From: Bacteroidaceae bacterium
GTDB taxonomy: Bacteria > Bacteroidota > Bacteroidia > Bacteroidales > Bacteroidaceae
Direction of reading: 5' to 3'
Length of the DNA stretch: 64,000 bases
Assembly: GCA_017936265.1 (NCBI GenBank)
Contig: JAGBFX010000033.1
Coordinates: 39,402 to 103,401 of the forward strand
In this document: piece after piece, positions 19,489 through 28,835 of the stretch
How the letters are laid out: every line of letters starts with the position of its first letter
Position numbering within the stretch: the first letter of the stretch is position 1
Made by a program: the position numbers and the translations under genes
Notes under the pieces: generated by a model
The model's input: the letters and a program-made list of their open reading frames with translations, nothing else
Database searches by the model: none
Told to the model about the DNA's origin: nothing

Positions 19489-19959
19489 ATGAAGAAGATA
19501 ATGTTCGTATGCCATGGCAACATATGTCGCTCGCCCATGGCAGAATTCATAATGAAGGAACTTGCACGCAAGTCATTTGTCGAGGATGAACTGCACATAG
19601 AATCATCGGCAACCAGCAGCGAGGAGATAGGCAACGGCATTTACCCTCCGGCAGGACACACCCTGTCGCTGCATGGTATTCCTTGCAGCGGGCACCGCGC
19701 AAGACGTTTTACCATGGACGACTACAACGGGTTTGACCTTGTGGTTGTAATGGAAGAGTACAATGTGCGCAACCTGATGCGGATAATCGGCTGCGACTGC
19801 GAAGGCAAGGTATGGAAACTGCTTGACTTTGTCGCCGATGAACCGCAGCGATGCTCGGGTGCCGACATTTCGGATCCCTGGTACCACGGTAACTTCGACA
19901 AGACATACAACGAAATAGAGAAAGGATGCAAGGCACTGCTCAAACACCTTAATCCATGA
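19489..19959 (+). CDS. Low-molecular-weight protein-tyrosine phosphatase
   Basis: Cytoplasmic phosphatase of 156 aa. The phosphate-binding loop is [14 protein letters not shown] (Cys8, Arg14) and the general acid aspartate lies in DISDPWYHG (about 130). Start chosen at 19489 ([11 protein letters not shown]), as the family begins immediately before the loop. It might act on tyrosine-phosphorylated proteins such as BY-kinases of the Wzc type, but it lies in a housekeeping cluster between cdd and ruvC, so no link is shown. Its TGA overlaps the ruvC ATG. Confidence 0.92.
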   Translation: MKKIMFVCHGNICRSPMAEFIMKELARKSFVEDELHIESSATSSEEIGNGIYPPAGHTLSLHGIPCSGHRARRFTMDDYNGFDLVVVMEEYNVRNLMRIIGCDCEGKVWKLLDFVADEPQRCSGADISDPWYHGNFDKTYNEIEKGCKALLKHLNP

Positions 19960-20528
19960 CAGGCAGCCACCCTACAGATGACAGGGTCATCATGGGCATT
20001 GACCCGGGAACAAACATCATGGGCTATGCTTTCATAGGTGTGAACGGCAACCGTGCACGCCTTATTGCCATGGGCGTAATTGACCTGCGCAAGTGCAAGG
20101 ATACCTACATGAAACTGGGAGAGATATTCAACCGCGTACAGGGACTGATAAACTCTTTTTTACCCGATGAACTTGCCATTGAGGCACCCTTCTTCGGGAA
20201 GAACGTGCAGAGCATGCTCAAGCTGGGACGCGCCCAAGGAGTGGCCATTGCCGCGGCCATAAGCCGTCAGGTGCCTATCCACGAATATGCACCGTTGAAA
20301 ATAAAGATGGCAATTACCGGAAACGGTGCGGCATCAAAGGAACAGGTTGCCGACATGCTGCGCCGCATGCTGAACATATCGGGCGAGGAGATGCCACAGT
20401 TCATGGATGCCACCGACGCACTGGGAGCGGCCTTCTGCCACTTCATACAGCGTGGAAGGCCAACGGGCGACCGGAAATACTCGTCATGGGCAGACTTCGC
20501 CGCAAAGAACCCCGGCAAGATAAAGTGA
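19956..20528 (+). CDS. ruvC: Holliday junction endonuclease RuvC
   Basis: Resolves Holliday junctions made by RecA and moved by RuvAB. The acidic metal residues are seen in [27 protein letters not shown] and [14 protein letters not shown]. The 190-residue length is normal. It starts in an ATGA overlap with the phosphatase, closing the cdd-phosphatase-ruvC unit; an ATG at 19992 would begin nearer the first motif. Confidence 0.95.
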   Translation: MTGSHPTDDRVIMGIDPGTNIMGYAFIGVNGNRARLIAMGVIDLRKCKDTYMKLGEIFNRVQGLINSFLPDELAIEAPFFGKNVQSMLKLGRAQGVAIAAAISRQVPIHEYAPLKIKMAITGNGAASKEQVADMLRRMLNISGEEMPQFMDATDALGAAFCHFIQRGRPTGDRKYSSWADFAAKNPGKIK

Positions 20529-20578
20529 CGCGACTCTCCCCCAATCCTATTTTATATATAGAAAACCGCCCTGCAATT

Positions 20579-20608
20579 TTGTTCGGCAAGCGGTTTGCAT
20601 TATCTTTG
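20579..20608 (+). promoter_or_regulatory. Predicted promoter of dnaX
   Basis: TTG at 20579-20581, 19-nt spacer, TATCTTTG at 20601-20608: exact consensus. The leader would be about 22 nt. It supports the start at 20636 and not the longer open frame. Confidence 0.7.
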
Positions 20609-20635
20609 CATAACTTGAAAATATTCAACCAGAAC

Positions 20636-22507
20636 ATGGAAAACTATATAGTTTCGGCAAGAAAATACCGCCCCGACACCTTCGAGTCGGTAGTTGCACA
20701 GAAATCTCTTACCACCACCCTCAAGAACGCCATACAGAGCGGCAAGCTCGCACATGCCTACCTCTTCTGCGGGCCGAGGGGCGTGGGAAAGACTACTTGT
20801 GCCAGAATCTTCGCGAAGACGATAAACTGCATGCATCCCACAAGCGAGGGAGAGCCATGCAACGAGTGCGAATCGTGCCAGTCATTCAACCAGCAGCGCT
20901 CATACTCTATCTATGAGCTTGACGCAGCAAGCAACAACTCGGTAGAGGACATACGTTCGTTGAACGAGCAGGTACGCATACCGCCGCAGATAGGCAAGTA
21001 CAAGGTATATATCATCGATGAGGTCCACATGCTGTCACAGGCTGCGTTCAACGCATTCCTCAAGACTCTTGAAGAGCCTCCCGCACATGCAATCTTCATC
21101 CTTGCCACAACCGAGAAGCACAAGATTATCCCTACCATCCTTTCACGTTGCCAGATCTATGATTTCAGCCGCATCGAGGCAGCGGATATCATATCACACC
21201 TGCAGAGCATCGCGCAGAAAGAGAACATAAGGGTGGAGCACGAGGCCCTGCGCATAATAGCACAGAAATCGGACGGCTGTATGCGTGACGCACTCTCGCT
21301 GTTCGACCAGATGGTGAGCTTCACTCAAGGAGACCTCACATATGCAAAGGTCATCAGCAGCCTGAACGTGCTTGACTATGAGTACTACTTCAGACTGACG
21401 GATTTCGTGCTTGAAGGTAAGACATCGCAAGCCCTGCTTCTCTTCAACGAAGTGCTCACAAAAGGTTTTGAGGGCAACATATTCATCGAAGGAGCTGCAG
21501 CACACTTCAGAGACCTTCTTGTCAACGGCGACCCGGCTACAGCACCGCTGTTCGAAGGCAGCGAGGAGTTGCGTTCACGTTATGCCGAGCAAGCCGCAAG
21601 ATGCAAGGCAAAGTTCATCTTCAACGCAATAAAGCTATGCAACAACTGCAGCATGAACTACAGGAGCAGCCGCAACAAACGTCTACTGGTGGAGCTGACC
21701 ATAATTGAACTTTCGCAGTTGCAGGATGATAGCGAAGAGGGAGCGGGGCGTGGCCCCAAGATGTTAAAACCCATATTCAGCAAGCTCAGTAACGAGATAA
21801 CGGGCACAAGCCCACAAAAGAGCACCACTGCCACCCCAAAGAACGGAGAGCAGACCGGACAGACGGCAACAGTACAGCAGACAAGGAAGGAAGACACATC
21901 AACCCCCGTAAACAGCCAAACCGCCCCTGTGACGCAGACACCACAGCATACTCCTCAGCCAGTACATGAGGGCAGGCCACAAGGACTGCAGACAAGGCGT
22001 GGCGTCGGACTCTTCGGAGCCTCAAGAGCAATGTCCGCCGGCAAGACGCAAAGCCAACAGAGCATAACACAACCGATAGAGACTCCTATAACGGTTGCTA
22101 CCGAGAGCAAAGAAGAACGACCGGTACAAGTAGAGAAACCTGCCGTTGCAAGCGCAGACGCCATCTCTCAGGCATGGATGTCATTCGCACTGCGCCTCCC
22201 CGAGAACGAAAGAGCACTGGCCGACAGAATGAAAATAATGATACCGTCATACATCGGTGAGAACGTCTTTACGATATCGGTAGACAACCAGTTGGCAGCA
22301 GAACTGTTCGAAAAGGAGAGCAAGCGCATATGCAAAGGCATGAGCGAACTGTTGGACGGTATCACTCCTACCATGAATATTACGGTAAACAAGATTGTAG
22401 TGGAGAGGCACGTAAGCGACCGCACAAAGCAATACGAGATTCTAAAAGAAAAGAACCCTGTTCTTGAGATGCTGAGGGCGAGACTCGACCTGGACTTGGT
22501 AAGATAA
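20636..22507 (+). CDS. dnaX: DNA polymerase III subunit gamma/tau
   Basis: Clamp-loader ATPase of the replicative polymerase (623 aa). Walker A GPRGVGKT (46-53), zinc cysteines C65/C75/C78/C81 around EGEPCNECESCQSF, Walker B IIDEVHMLS and the sensor/arginine-finger region LATTEKHKIIPTILSRCQ form the AAA+ module. Domain III follows to about 370. A Pro/Thr/Gln-rich linker (about 400-520) joins a C-terminal tau-like domain (about 530-623). The start MENYIVSARKYRPDTF fits the family and the promoter; 50 upstream in-frame codons overlap ruvC and the promoter. Confidence 0.96.
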   Translation: MENYIVSARKYRPDTFESVVAQKSLTTTLKNAIQSGKLAHAYLFCGPRGVGKTTCARIFAKTINCMHPTSEGEPCNECESCQSFNQQRSYSIYELDAASNNSVEDIRSLNEQVRIPPQIGKYKVYIIDEVHMLSQAAFNAFLKTLEEPPAHAIFILATTEKHKIIPTILSRCQIYDFSRIEAADIISHLQSIAQKENIRVEHEALRIIAQKSDGCMRDALSLFDQMVSFTQGDLTYAKVISSLNVLDYEYYFRLTDFVLEGKTSQALLLFNEVLTKGFEGNIFIEGAAAHFRDLLVNGDPATAPLFEGSEELRSRYAEQAARCKAKFIFNAIKLCNNCSMNYRSSRNKRLLVELTIIELSQLQDDSEEGAGRGPKMLKPIFSKLSNEITGTSPQKSTTATPKNGEQTGQTATVQQTRKEDTSTPVNSQTAPVTQTPQHTPQPVHEGRPQGLQTRRGVGLFGASRAMSAGKTQSQQSITQPIETPITVATESKEERPVQVEKPAVASADAISQAWMSFALRLPENERALADRMKIMIPSYIGENVFTISVDNQLAAELFEKESKRICKGMSELLDGITPTMNITVNKIVVERHVSDRTKQYEILKEKNPVLEMLRARLDLDLVR

Positions 22508-22544
22508 TAGAGTAATGACAGGCAACGCCTGCCATTACTCTATT
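22506..22544 (+). terminator. Hairpin terminator after dnaX
   Basis: AATAGAGTAATG-ACAGGC-AAC-GCCTG-CCATTACTCTATT: a long stem with one small bulge, starting inside the dnaX stop codon. An AT-rich run follows. Confidence 0.75.
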
Positions 22545-23013
22545 ATAAATAAACAGCGGCTCCATCCCGAAAGAAGAAACTGCAAACAGAATACTGATTT
22601 TCACACAAACCGCATGATTGTGCAAAAACAATAGATATAATGTACACGCTCGCAGAATAAATGCTTTTATTTTCTAAAAAGCAAGTTATTTTGCTTAAAA
22701 TTTGACCACATTTTTCCTCCCGCGACTTTTTTTAAATAACAAAATTTTCAGGCTTATATAGAATCAATCCAAATAACAACGGCAAACGGGAGTATTCATG
22801 GAATATCGCTTTAAAGCACACTCAAAAAGCGGGAACAGGAGTTTTCCGAAGATAGAAAAGCAATGTAAAATCTAAAATAATTGACCATAAGTCATTGAAC
22901 ATCAATGTGCAAAAAAAATCACGCAAAAGAGCAACCTTGGCAGAAAGCATTTTTTTAAGTAACTGATATACAACATATTATTTGAGCACAAATTTAGGGC
23001 TACTTTTTTTGAC
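22545..23013. other. AT-rich non-coding region upstream of dnaA
   Basis: About 470 nt (700 nt up to the dnaA ATG) with no convincing gene. It is rich in A/T runs and includes repeated TGTGCAAAA words (near 22618 and 22915), which are one mismatch from a relaxed DnaA box in its reverse orientation. I find no clean TTATCCACA cluster, so origin function is not supported. It may hold dnaA regulatory elements. Confidence 0.4.
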
Positions 23014-23044
23014 TTGCATTTTCATTTTTATTTGAAGATATTTG
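23014..23044 (+). promoter_or_regulatory. Predicted promoter of dnaA
   Basis: TTG at 23014-23016, 20-nt spacer, GATATTTG at 23037-23044 (one mismatch). This would give dnaA an unusually long leader of about 165 nt. Confidence 0.5.
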
Positions 23045-23212
23045 CAATAGAAATAACGGAAAGGCTTGCCGTCTGTCGACAGGAATGACAACAAACGGTC
23101 CGGATTTGAAAAACAATCCCAAGCAATAGAGGTTCATGCCGCAAAGGCACTCCCGACCCAAAGGAGCCTCTTTATTTTTTCGCCCTTAACATTTAGACAC
23201 CATATACAAACA

Positions 23213-24604
23213 ATGAACTCAAACCTTACTACAAAGTGGAACAGATGCCTTGAGATTATCCGTGACAATGTCTCGGAGAAAATCTTCACGACCTGGTTCG
23301 CGGACATCACTCCGCTCAGGTATGAGGATGGCACATTGACCATACAGGTAAAGAGTAACTTTGTATATGAGTTCCTTGAGGCGAACTATGTAAAATTGCT
23401 GTGCTCTACACTGTTCAAGGTGTTCGGTAACGGAACACAACTGATGTACAGCGTGCTGACTGACGGTATCAACAACCTCAGCGTAGAGGTAAGCACCAAC
23501 GACAGCAACCAGAACAGAGCGGGTAGCGGCAACAGCGGCAACAGCGCCCCCAAGGCAATGCAGGAGGTGGTTCAGGAGCTTGATTCAATGCTCATCAACC
23601 GATACACCTTCGACAACTACATCGAAGGTATCAGCAACCGTCTCTCACGTTCAGTGGCAATGAGCGTAGCCGACATGCCGGGACGCGCATTCAACCCTCT
23701 GTTCATACATGGTTCATCGGGCGTCGGCAAGACACACCTCATCAACGCTATCGGTGTAAAGATCAAGGAGACACATCCCGAACTGCGTGTACTTTATGTT
23801 TCGGCTCATCTGTTCCAGGTACAGTATACCGACTCAATCCTGCAGAAAAACTTCAATGACTTCATGCGGTTCTACCAGAGCATAGACGTGCTTATCATTG
23901 ATGATATCCAGGAGTTCGCAGGTTTGCAGAAGACACAGAATGCATTCTTCCACATATTCAACCATCTGCACTTGAACGGCAAACAGCTCATCATGACCTC
24001 AGACCGTTCTCCCGCACAGCTACAGGGAATGGAAGAACGTCTTATCACACGTTTCAAGTGGGGCATGACTGCCGAGATCGAGAAGCCCGACCTTGAGTTG
24101 AGAAAGAACATTCTGCGCAACAAGATATACCGCGACGGTCTCAACTTCCCCGAGGAGGTGATATCTTACATCGCCGAGCATGTGAATGCAAGCATCCGTG
24201 ACCTTGAGGGAATAGTAGTGTCACTCATGGCACACTCCACCATCAACAATACCGATGTAGATATAAATCTTGCACGCAGGGTCATCGGGGATCTCACCAC
24301 ATACGAAAAGAAGAGCATAACCATTGATGATATCATAAAGACAGTCTCTGGCTACTACGGGGTGGAGGTCAGCGCCATAAACACACGCTCACGCAAACGC
24401 GAGGTGGTACTTGTACGTCAGGTATCGATGTTCCTTGCAAAGAAGTACCTCGACATGTCTACATCAAAAATCGGCCAGTACATCGGCAACAGAGACCATG
24501 CGACAGTGCTCCACGCATGCAAGACCGTTGCAAACCTTGCAGATACAGACAAGCAGTTCCGCAACGAGCTTAACGAAATAGATCTGGCACTGCAGAGCGC
24601 ATAA
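23213..24604 (+). CDS. dnaA: Chromosomal replication initiator DnaA
   Basis: AAA+ initiator (463 aa). Domain I (about 1-85, [20 protein letters not shown]) is followed by a short Asn/Ser/Gly-rich domain II (about 95-115). Walker A is GSSGVGKT (167-174) and Walker [11 protein letters not shown] (226-235). The C-terminal helix-turn-helix carries the DnaA signature [14 protein letters not shown]. The start [12 protein letters not shown] is supported by the family; 49 upstream codons in frame lie in the presumed leader. The gene is flanked by a long AT-rich spacer and a strong terminator. Confidence 0.97.
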   Translation: MNSNLTTKWNRCLEIIRDNVSEKIFTTWFADITPLRYEDGTLTIQVKSNFVYEFLEANYVKLLCSTLFKVFGNGTQLMYSVLTDGINNLSVEVSTNDSNQNRAGSGNSGNSAPKAMQEVVQELDSMLINRYTFDNYIEGISNRLSRSVAMSVADMPGRAFNPLFIHGSSGVGKTHLINAIGVKIKETHPELRVLYVSAHLFQVQYTDSILQKNFNDFMRFYQSIDVLIIDDIQEFAGLQKTQNAFFHIFNHLHLNGKQLIMTSDRSPAQLQGMEERLITRFKWGMTAEIEKPDLELRKNILRNKIYRDGLNFPEEVISYIAEHVNASIRDLEGIVVSLMAHSTINNTDVDINLARRVIGDLTTYEKKSITIDDIIKTVSGYYGVEVSAINTRSRKREVVLVRQVSMFLAKKYLDMSTSKIGQYIGNRDHATVLHACKTVANLADTDKQFRNELNEIDLALQSA

Positions 24605-24630
24605 CGGATAATCAACAACATTATATAGAA

Positions 24631-24670
24631 GGAAATGTGAAGTCCTTTAAAGACTTCACATTTCCTTTTT
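24631..24670 (+). terminator. Intrinsic terminator after dnaA
   Basis: GGAAATGTGAAGTC pairs perfectly over 14 bp with GACTTCACATTTCC (loop CTTTAAA), followed directly by TTTTT: a textbook rho-independent terminator. Confidence 0.92.
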
Positions 24671-24908
24671 GCATTACACCATTGCAAATGACAGCCACGG
24701 AATCGAGCATTCTCCCGAGTCAATTTTTAAAGGCCCTGCGAGTAGGCTTCTTGACAAAAAGGAGCAACGCGTAAGCTCAAAATCAAACACAAATTTTCTT
24801 TTTGGAAAACTTTTCTCCTTTTTCCAAAATTTACATAATTGATAATCAGATGTTTAAATTTTATTTTGGAAAACTTTGCCAACAGTTGATAAGTTACAAA
24901 GGAATAAT
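24671..24908. other. Non-coding spacer before nrdJ
   Basis: The dnaA-nrdJ interval (24605-24996) holds the dnaA terminator and the nrdJ promoter. The part between is AT-rich with repeated TTTGGAAAACTTT-type words (near 24799 and 24865). I see no cobalamin riboswitch and no gene, and no NrdR-box pair I could call with confidence. Confidence 0.4.
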
Positions 24909-24939
24909 TTGGTAAATATAAAATTGCATTATAAATTTG
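24909..24939 (+). promoter_or_regulatory. Predicted promoter of nrdJ
   Basis: TTG at 24909-24911, 20-nt spacer, TAAATTTG at 24932-24939: exact consensus. The leader is about 50 nt. Confidence 0.65.
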
Positions 24940-24996
24940 CGAGGCTACAAAAGAATGAACAATACCAATATAAAAACAATAATAATTCTTTAAAAA

Positions 24997-27528
24997 GTGG
25001 AAAAGAAGATTTACACCTACGATGAAGCGTTCAAGGCTGCACTTGAATATTTCAACGGCGATGAGCTTGCCGCCCGCGTCTGGGTAAACAAGTATGCCGT
25101 AAAGGATTCATTCGGGAACATCTATGAGAAGAGTCCAGAAGAGATGCATTGGCGTATCGCCAACGAGATAGCCAGAGTTGAGGCGAAGTACGAAAATCCG
25201 ATGAGCGCACAGGAAATATTCGACCTTCTCGACCACTTCAGATACATCGTCCCTTCAGGAAGCCCAATGACAGGTATCGGCAATGAGTTCCAGATTGCGT
25301 CATTGTCAAACTGTTTCGTTATCGGCATGGATGGCAAGGCCGATTCATATGGAGGAATCATCCGTATCGACGAGGAACAGGTGCAGTTGATGAAGAGACG
25401 TGGCGGTGTAGGACACGACCTCTCTCACATCCGCCCCAAAGGTTCTCCCGTAAAGAATTCGGCGCTGACTTCAACAGGATTGGTGCCATTCATGGAGCGT
25501 TACTCGAACTCGACCCGCGAGGTCGCACAGGACGGCAGACGCGGCGCACTCATGCTGAGCGTTTCAATCAAGCACCCCGATTCAGAATCGTTCATCGACG
25601 CAAAGATGACAGAAGGGAAGGTCACAGGTGCCAATGTATCGGTAAAGATTGACGATGAGTTCATGAGAGCCGTAACCGAGCAGAAGCCATACACACAGCA
25701 ATACCCGATAAAATCGGACAACCCACTATACAGCAAAGAGATAGATGCAGTACAGTTGTGGAACAAGATCATCCACAATGCATGGAAATCGGCAGAACCC
25801 GGCGTACTATTCTGGGACACCATACTCAGGGAGTCTATACCTGACTGCTATGCAGACCTCGGTTTTGAGACCGTATCGACAAACCCTTGTGGCGAAATCC
25901 CTCTATGCCCCTACGATTCATGCCGCCTGATCGCCATCAATCTCTACGCATATGTAGTGAACCCATTTACAGATGAGGCATACTTCGACTTTGAGCTGTT
26001 CAAGGAGCATGCAGCCAAGACACAGCGAATGATGGATGACATCATCGACCTTGAGCTTGAGAAAATAAAGGCAATACAGGAGAAGATCGAGAGCGACCCC
26101 GAGAGCGAGGAGGTCAAGGGTGCCGAAAAGAAGTTGTGGGAGAAAATCGCACGCAAGAGCAGCATGGGTCGCCGCACAGGAGTCGGCATTACGGCCGAAG
26201 GCGACATGCTTGCTGCGATGGGTATGCGATATGGCAGCAAAGAGGCCGTAGCATTCTCGGAGGAAGTACACAAGACACTCGCGCTTGCCGCATACGGTTC
26301 ATCGGTGAAACTTGCCGAGGAGCGCGGAGCCTTTGAAATCTTCGACATCAAGCGTGAGGAGAGCAACCCGTTCATCAACAGACTGCGTGAGGCCGACCCC
26401 GAGCTGTACGAGAACATGAAGAAGCATGGCCGCCGTAACATTGCCTGCCTCACAATCGCACCTACCGGCACCGTCAGCATCATGACCCAGACAACATCGG
26501 GCATCGAACCTGTATTCATGCCCGTTTACAAGCGTCGCAGAAAAGTCAACCCCAACGACCCTGCAGTACACGTGGACTTTACCGATGAGAACGGAGACGC
26601 ATTCGAGGAGTACGTTGTATATCACCACAAGTTCGTGGAGTGGATGAAGAAGAACGGCATCGACACCAACAAGCGATATACTCAAGCCGAGATTGACTCG
26701 CTCGTGGCACGTTCTCCCTACGCAAAGGCCACATCGAACGACATTGACTGGCTTGCGAAGGTAGAGATGCAGGGACGCATACAGAAGTGGGTAGACCACT
26801 CTATCAGCGTCACAATCAACCTGCCGAACAATGTCGATGAAAAACTTGTAAATGACCTTTACGTTACAGCATGGAAATGCGGCTGCAAGGGATGCACCGT
26901 ATACCGCGACGGTTCACGTGCAGGAGTACTTGTCTCGACAGAGAGCAAGAAAGAGAAAAAGGAGACCGAACCTGCCAAGCCTGCAATCACCGAGGTACGC
27001 CCAACCGTACTTCAGGCCGACGTAGTACGTTTCCAGAACAACAAAGAGAAGTGGGTGGCATTCATAGGCCTGCTCGACGGCGAGCCTTATGAGATATTCA
27101 CAGGACAACAGGATGATGAGGACGGTATCCCATTGCCTAAGAATGTGACACATGGTATAATCATAAAGCACACCAACGAGGACGGCAGCAAGCGCTACGA
27201 CTTCCAATTCGAGAACAAGATAGGATACAAGACAACCATCGAAGGACTCTCGGAGCGATTCAACCCCGAGTTCTGGAACTATGCCAAGCTGATATCCGGT
27301 GTATTGCGCTACAAGATGCCGATTGAGCAGGTCATCAAGCTGATATCCTCACTGGAACTCGCATCGGACAATATCAACACATGGAAGAACGGTGTAGAGC
27401 GCGCCCTGAAACGTTACATCAAGGACGGTACATCAACTGCCGAGAAATGCCCCAACTGCAAGCAGCAGCTGATATTCGAGGAGGGTTGCCTGCACTGTCC
27501 CGGATGCGGATACTCAAAGTGCGGATAA
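24997..27528 (+). CDS. nrdJ: Adenosylcobalamin-dependent (class II) ribonucleotide reductase
   Basis: Reduces ribonucleotides to deoxyribonucleotides using a B12-derived radical, with or without oxygen. Full length at 843 aa. The N-terminal NrdJ barrel contains NCFVIGMDG, the active-site motif STNPCGEIPLCPYDSCRL (about 293-310) and LTIAPTGTVSIM. Near position 640 comes GCKGCTVYRDGSR, and the C-terminus carries a redox/zinc motif CPNCKQQLIF and CPGCGYSKCG (about 819-842). Translation begins at GTG (24997); no in-frame ATG lies near enough to replace it and MEKKIYTYDEAF looks like the true N-terminus. Monocistronic. Confidence 0.95.
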   Translation: MEKKIYTYDEAFKAALEYFNGDELAARVWVNKYAVKDSFGNIYEKSPEEMHWRIANEIARVEAKYENPMSAQEIFDLLDHFRYIVPSGSPMTGIGNEFQIASLSNCFVIGMDGKADSYGGIIRIDEEQVQLMKRRGGVGHDLSHIRPKGSPVKNSALTSTGLVPFMERYSNSTREVAQDGRRGALMLSVSIKHPDSESFIDAKMTEGKVTGANVSVKIDDEFMRAVTEQKPYTQQYPIKSDNPLYSKEIDAVQLWNKIIHNAWKSAEPGVLFWDTILRESIPDCYADLGFETVSTNPCGEIPLCPYDSCRLIAINLYAYVVNPFTDEAYFDFELFKEHAAKTQRMMDDIIDLELEKIKAIQEKIESDPESEEVKGAEKKLWEKIARKSSMGRRTGVGITAEGDMLAAMGMRYGSKEAVAFSEEVHKTLALAAYGSSVKLAEERGAFEIFDIKREESNPFINRLREADPELYENMKKHGRRNIACLTIAPTGTVSIMTQTTSGIEPVFMPVYKRRRKVNPNDPAVHVDFTDENGDAFEEYVVYHHKFVEWMKKNGIDTNKRYTQAEIDSLVARSPYAKATSNDIDWLAKVEMQGRIQKWVDHSISVTINLPNNVDEKLVNDLYVTAWKCGCKGCTVYRDGSRAGVLVSTESKKEKKETEPAKPAITEVRPTVLQADVVRFQNNKEKWVAFIGLLDGEPYEIFTGQQDDEDGIPLPKNVTHGIIIKHTNEDGSKRYDFQFENKIGYKTTIEGLSERFNPEFWNYAKLISGVLRYKMPIEQVIKLISSLELASDNINTWKNGVERALKRYIKDGTSTAEKCPNCKQQLIFEEGCLHCPGCGYSKCG

Positions 27529-27548
27529 GATAGAGTACGAATGATTGC

Positions 27549-27573
27549 CGAAGGGTCCCGCGTGGACCCTTCG
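27549..27573 (+). terminator. Hairpin after nrdJ
   Basis: CGAAGGGTCC-CGCGT-GGACCCTTCG: a perfect 10-bp GC-rich stem 20 nt after the stop, with only a short T run afterwards. Probable terminator before folB. Confidence 0.65.
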
Positions 27574-27608
27574 CATCTTTAGAAGCAGATAATTTCATAT
27601 CAGAAGCT

Positions 27609-27980
27609 ATGCAGACAACCGAATACATAATAGAGCTGAACGGAGTACACCTGTACGCCTATCATGGAGTGATTGAACAGGAGAGAAGTATCGGAGCATG
27701 GTACACAATAAATGCCTCATTCACAATAAGCGACTTCAGTTGTCTTGAGAATGACAGCATAGATGGCACGGTAAGCTATGCCGACATATACGATACAATA
27801 TGCGAGGAGATGAAAAAGCCTTCGCAGCTGCTCGAGAATGTATGTTACAGAATCAGCGACAAGGTATACAGCCGTTTCACCCAAGTAAGTGCCATTTCAA
27901 TAACGCTCAGCAAGGATACCCCGCCAATGGGAGGCGACAGGCTAAATGCTGCCGTTACAATAAGAAGTACAAGAGAATAG
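27609..27980 (+). CDS. folB: Dihydroneopterin aldolase
   Basis: Cleaves dihydroneopterin to hydroxymethyl-dihydropterin in folate synthesis. The 123-residue length and motifs fit: ELNGVHLYAYHGVIEQERSI with the conserved Tyr/His-Gly and Glu, DGTVSYADIYDTI, and the C-terminal SITLSKDTPPMGGD. The fold forms an octamer in known members. No promoter was found in the short gap after the nrdJ hairpin, so partial read-through is possible. It converges with rnc across a strong hairpin. Confidence 0.92.
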   Translation: MQTTEYIIELNGVHLYAYHGVIEQERSIGAWYTINASFTISDFSCLENDSIDGTVSYADIYDTICEEMKKPSQLLENVCYRISDKVYSRFTQVSAISITLSKDTPPMGGDRLNAAVTIRSTRE

Positions 27981-27997
27981 CCTCGCTAAAGCAAACC

Positions 27998-28045
27998 ATT
28001 TACAAAGACATCCAGCACTCGCAAGTGCTGGATGTCTTTGTAAAT
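27998..28045. terminator. Long bidirectional hairpin between folB and rnc
   Basis: ATTTACAAAGACATCCAGCACT - CGCA - AGTGCTGGATGTCTTTGTAAAT (split here by its loop): a perfect 22-bp stem with a 4-nt loop between convergent genes. It is longer than most intrinsic terminators. Confidence 0.8.
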
Positions 28046-28097
28046 TATTGAAAAGGCTGTAATAAACGTACGGCTTACCACCTTCATTTTAACCCCA

Positions 28098-28835
28098 CTA
28101 CATGGGTTGAAGCTTGGCAAGCGCCTGACGCGCAGCCTTCTGTTGGCTTTCACGCTTGGAGAAGCCTTCACCGACACCACACGCAGTACCGTCAACGACT
28201 GCCTCGCTGACAAAGAACACTCCATCCTTGCGCATCTCCTCGTGAACGACCCTGAACTCCACCTCCTTGTGGTTCTTCTGCGACCATTCAATCAGACGAC
28301 TCTTATAGTTCTTGTCCGACTTTGCCACCTGCTCAATGTCACTCAAGCGGGAGAAGACCCTGTCAAGCAGAAAGCGACGGCACTGCTTGTACCCCTTGTC
28401 GATATATATGGCACCGACAAGCGCTTCGAGCGCATTACCGTAGACATAGCTGTTATGCTGCTGGCGCACACCGCACGAGTCGACAAACCTGTCAATGCCT
28501 ATTTCAACCGCAAGCTCATTGAGACGTTCGCGGCAGACAAGATTACTGCGGGACTTCGTAAGGAAGCCCTCACGCTCTTTACGGAAATTGGAATAGAGAA
28601 AATCGGCAGTGACAGAACTGAGGACAGCATCTCCAAGGAACTCAAGACGCTCATTGCAACCGAGCTTGCGCGGCCCCGAGGCTGAAGAACTGTGCGTCAT
28701 TGCCAACTTATAAAGGGAGATATCTCCTGGAACAAATCCCAGAATAGAATACAATAAAAGATAAGACTCCCTGTCCTTTTTGGACAGTAGCCTTATCTTA
28801 TCAATGATTCTCTTTAAAAACCTATTAGCCTTCAA
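28098..28835 (-). CDS. rnc: Ribonuclease III
   Basis: Double-strand-specific RNase for rRNA and mRNA processing (245 aa). The catalytic signature NERLEFLGDAVLS (61-73) carries the metal-binding Glu and Asp, with the second acidic pair in ALEALVGAIYIDKGY. A double-stranded-RNA binding domain (about 170-245) ends SKRESQQKAARQALAKL. Its start overlaps the end of fabF by 11 nt, the usual acpP-fabF-rnc order of Bacteroidota. Confidence 0.96.
   Translation of the reverse strand: MKANRFLKRIIDKIRLLSKKDRESYLLLYSILGFVPGDISLYKLAMTHSSSASGPRKLGCNERLEFLGDAVLSSVTADFLYSNFRKEREGFLTKSRSNLVCRERLNELAVEIGIDRFVDSCGVRQQHNSYVYGNALEALVGAIYIDKGYKQCRRFLLDRVFSRLSDIEQVAKSDKNYKSRLIEWSQKNHKEVEFRVVHEEMRKDGVFFVSEAVVDGTACGVGEGFSKRESQQKAARQALAKLQPM

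Noticed and set aside
22545-23212. oriC beside dnaA
   Set aside because: No cluster of DnaA boxes and no obvious 13-mer array could be seen; only relaxed matches, which chance can explain in AT-rich DNA.
24605-24996. Cobalamin riboswitch ahead of the B12-dependent reductase
   Set aside because: I could not find the conserved B12-box or the GCCACTG core by eye.
25944-26519. 191-codon frame antisense to nrdJ
   Set aside because: Ser/Met-rich shadow of the conserved reductase coding strand.
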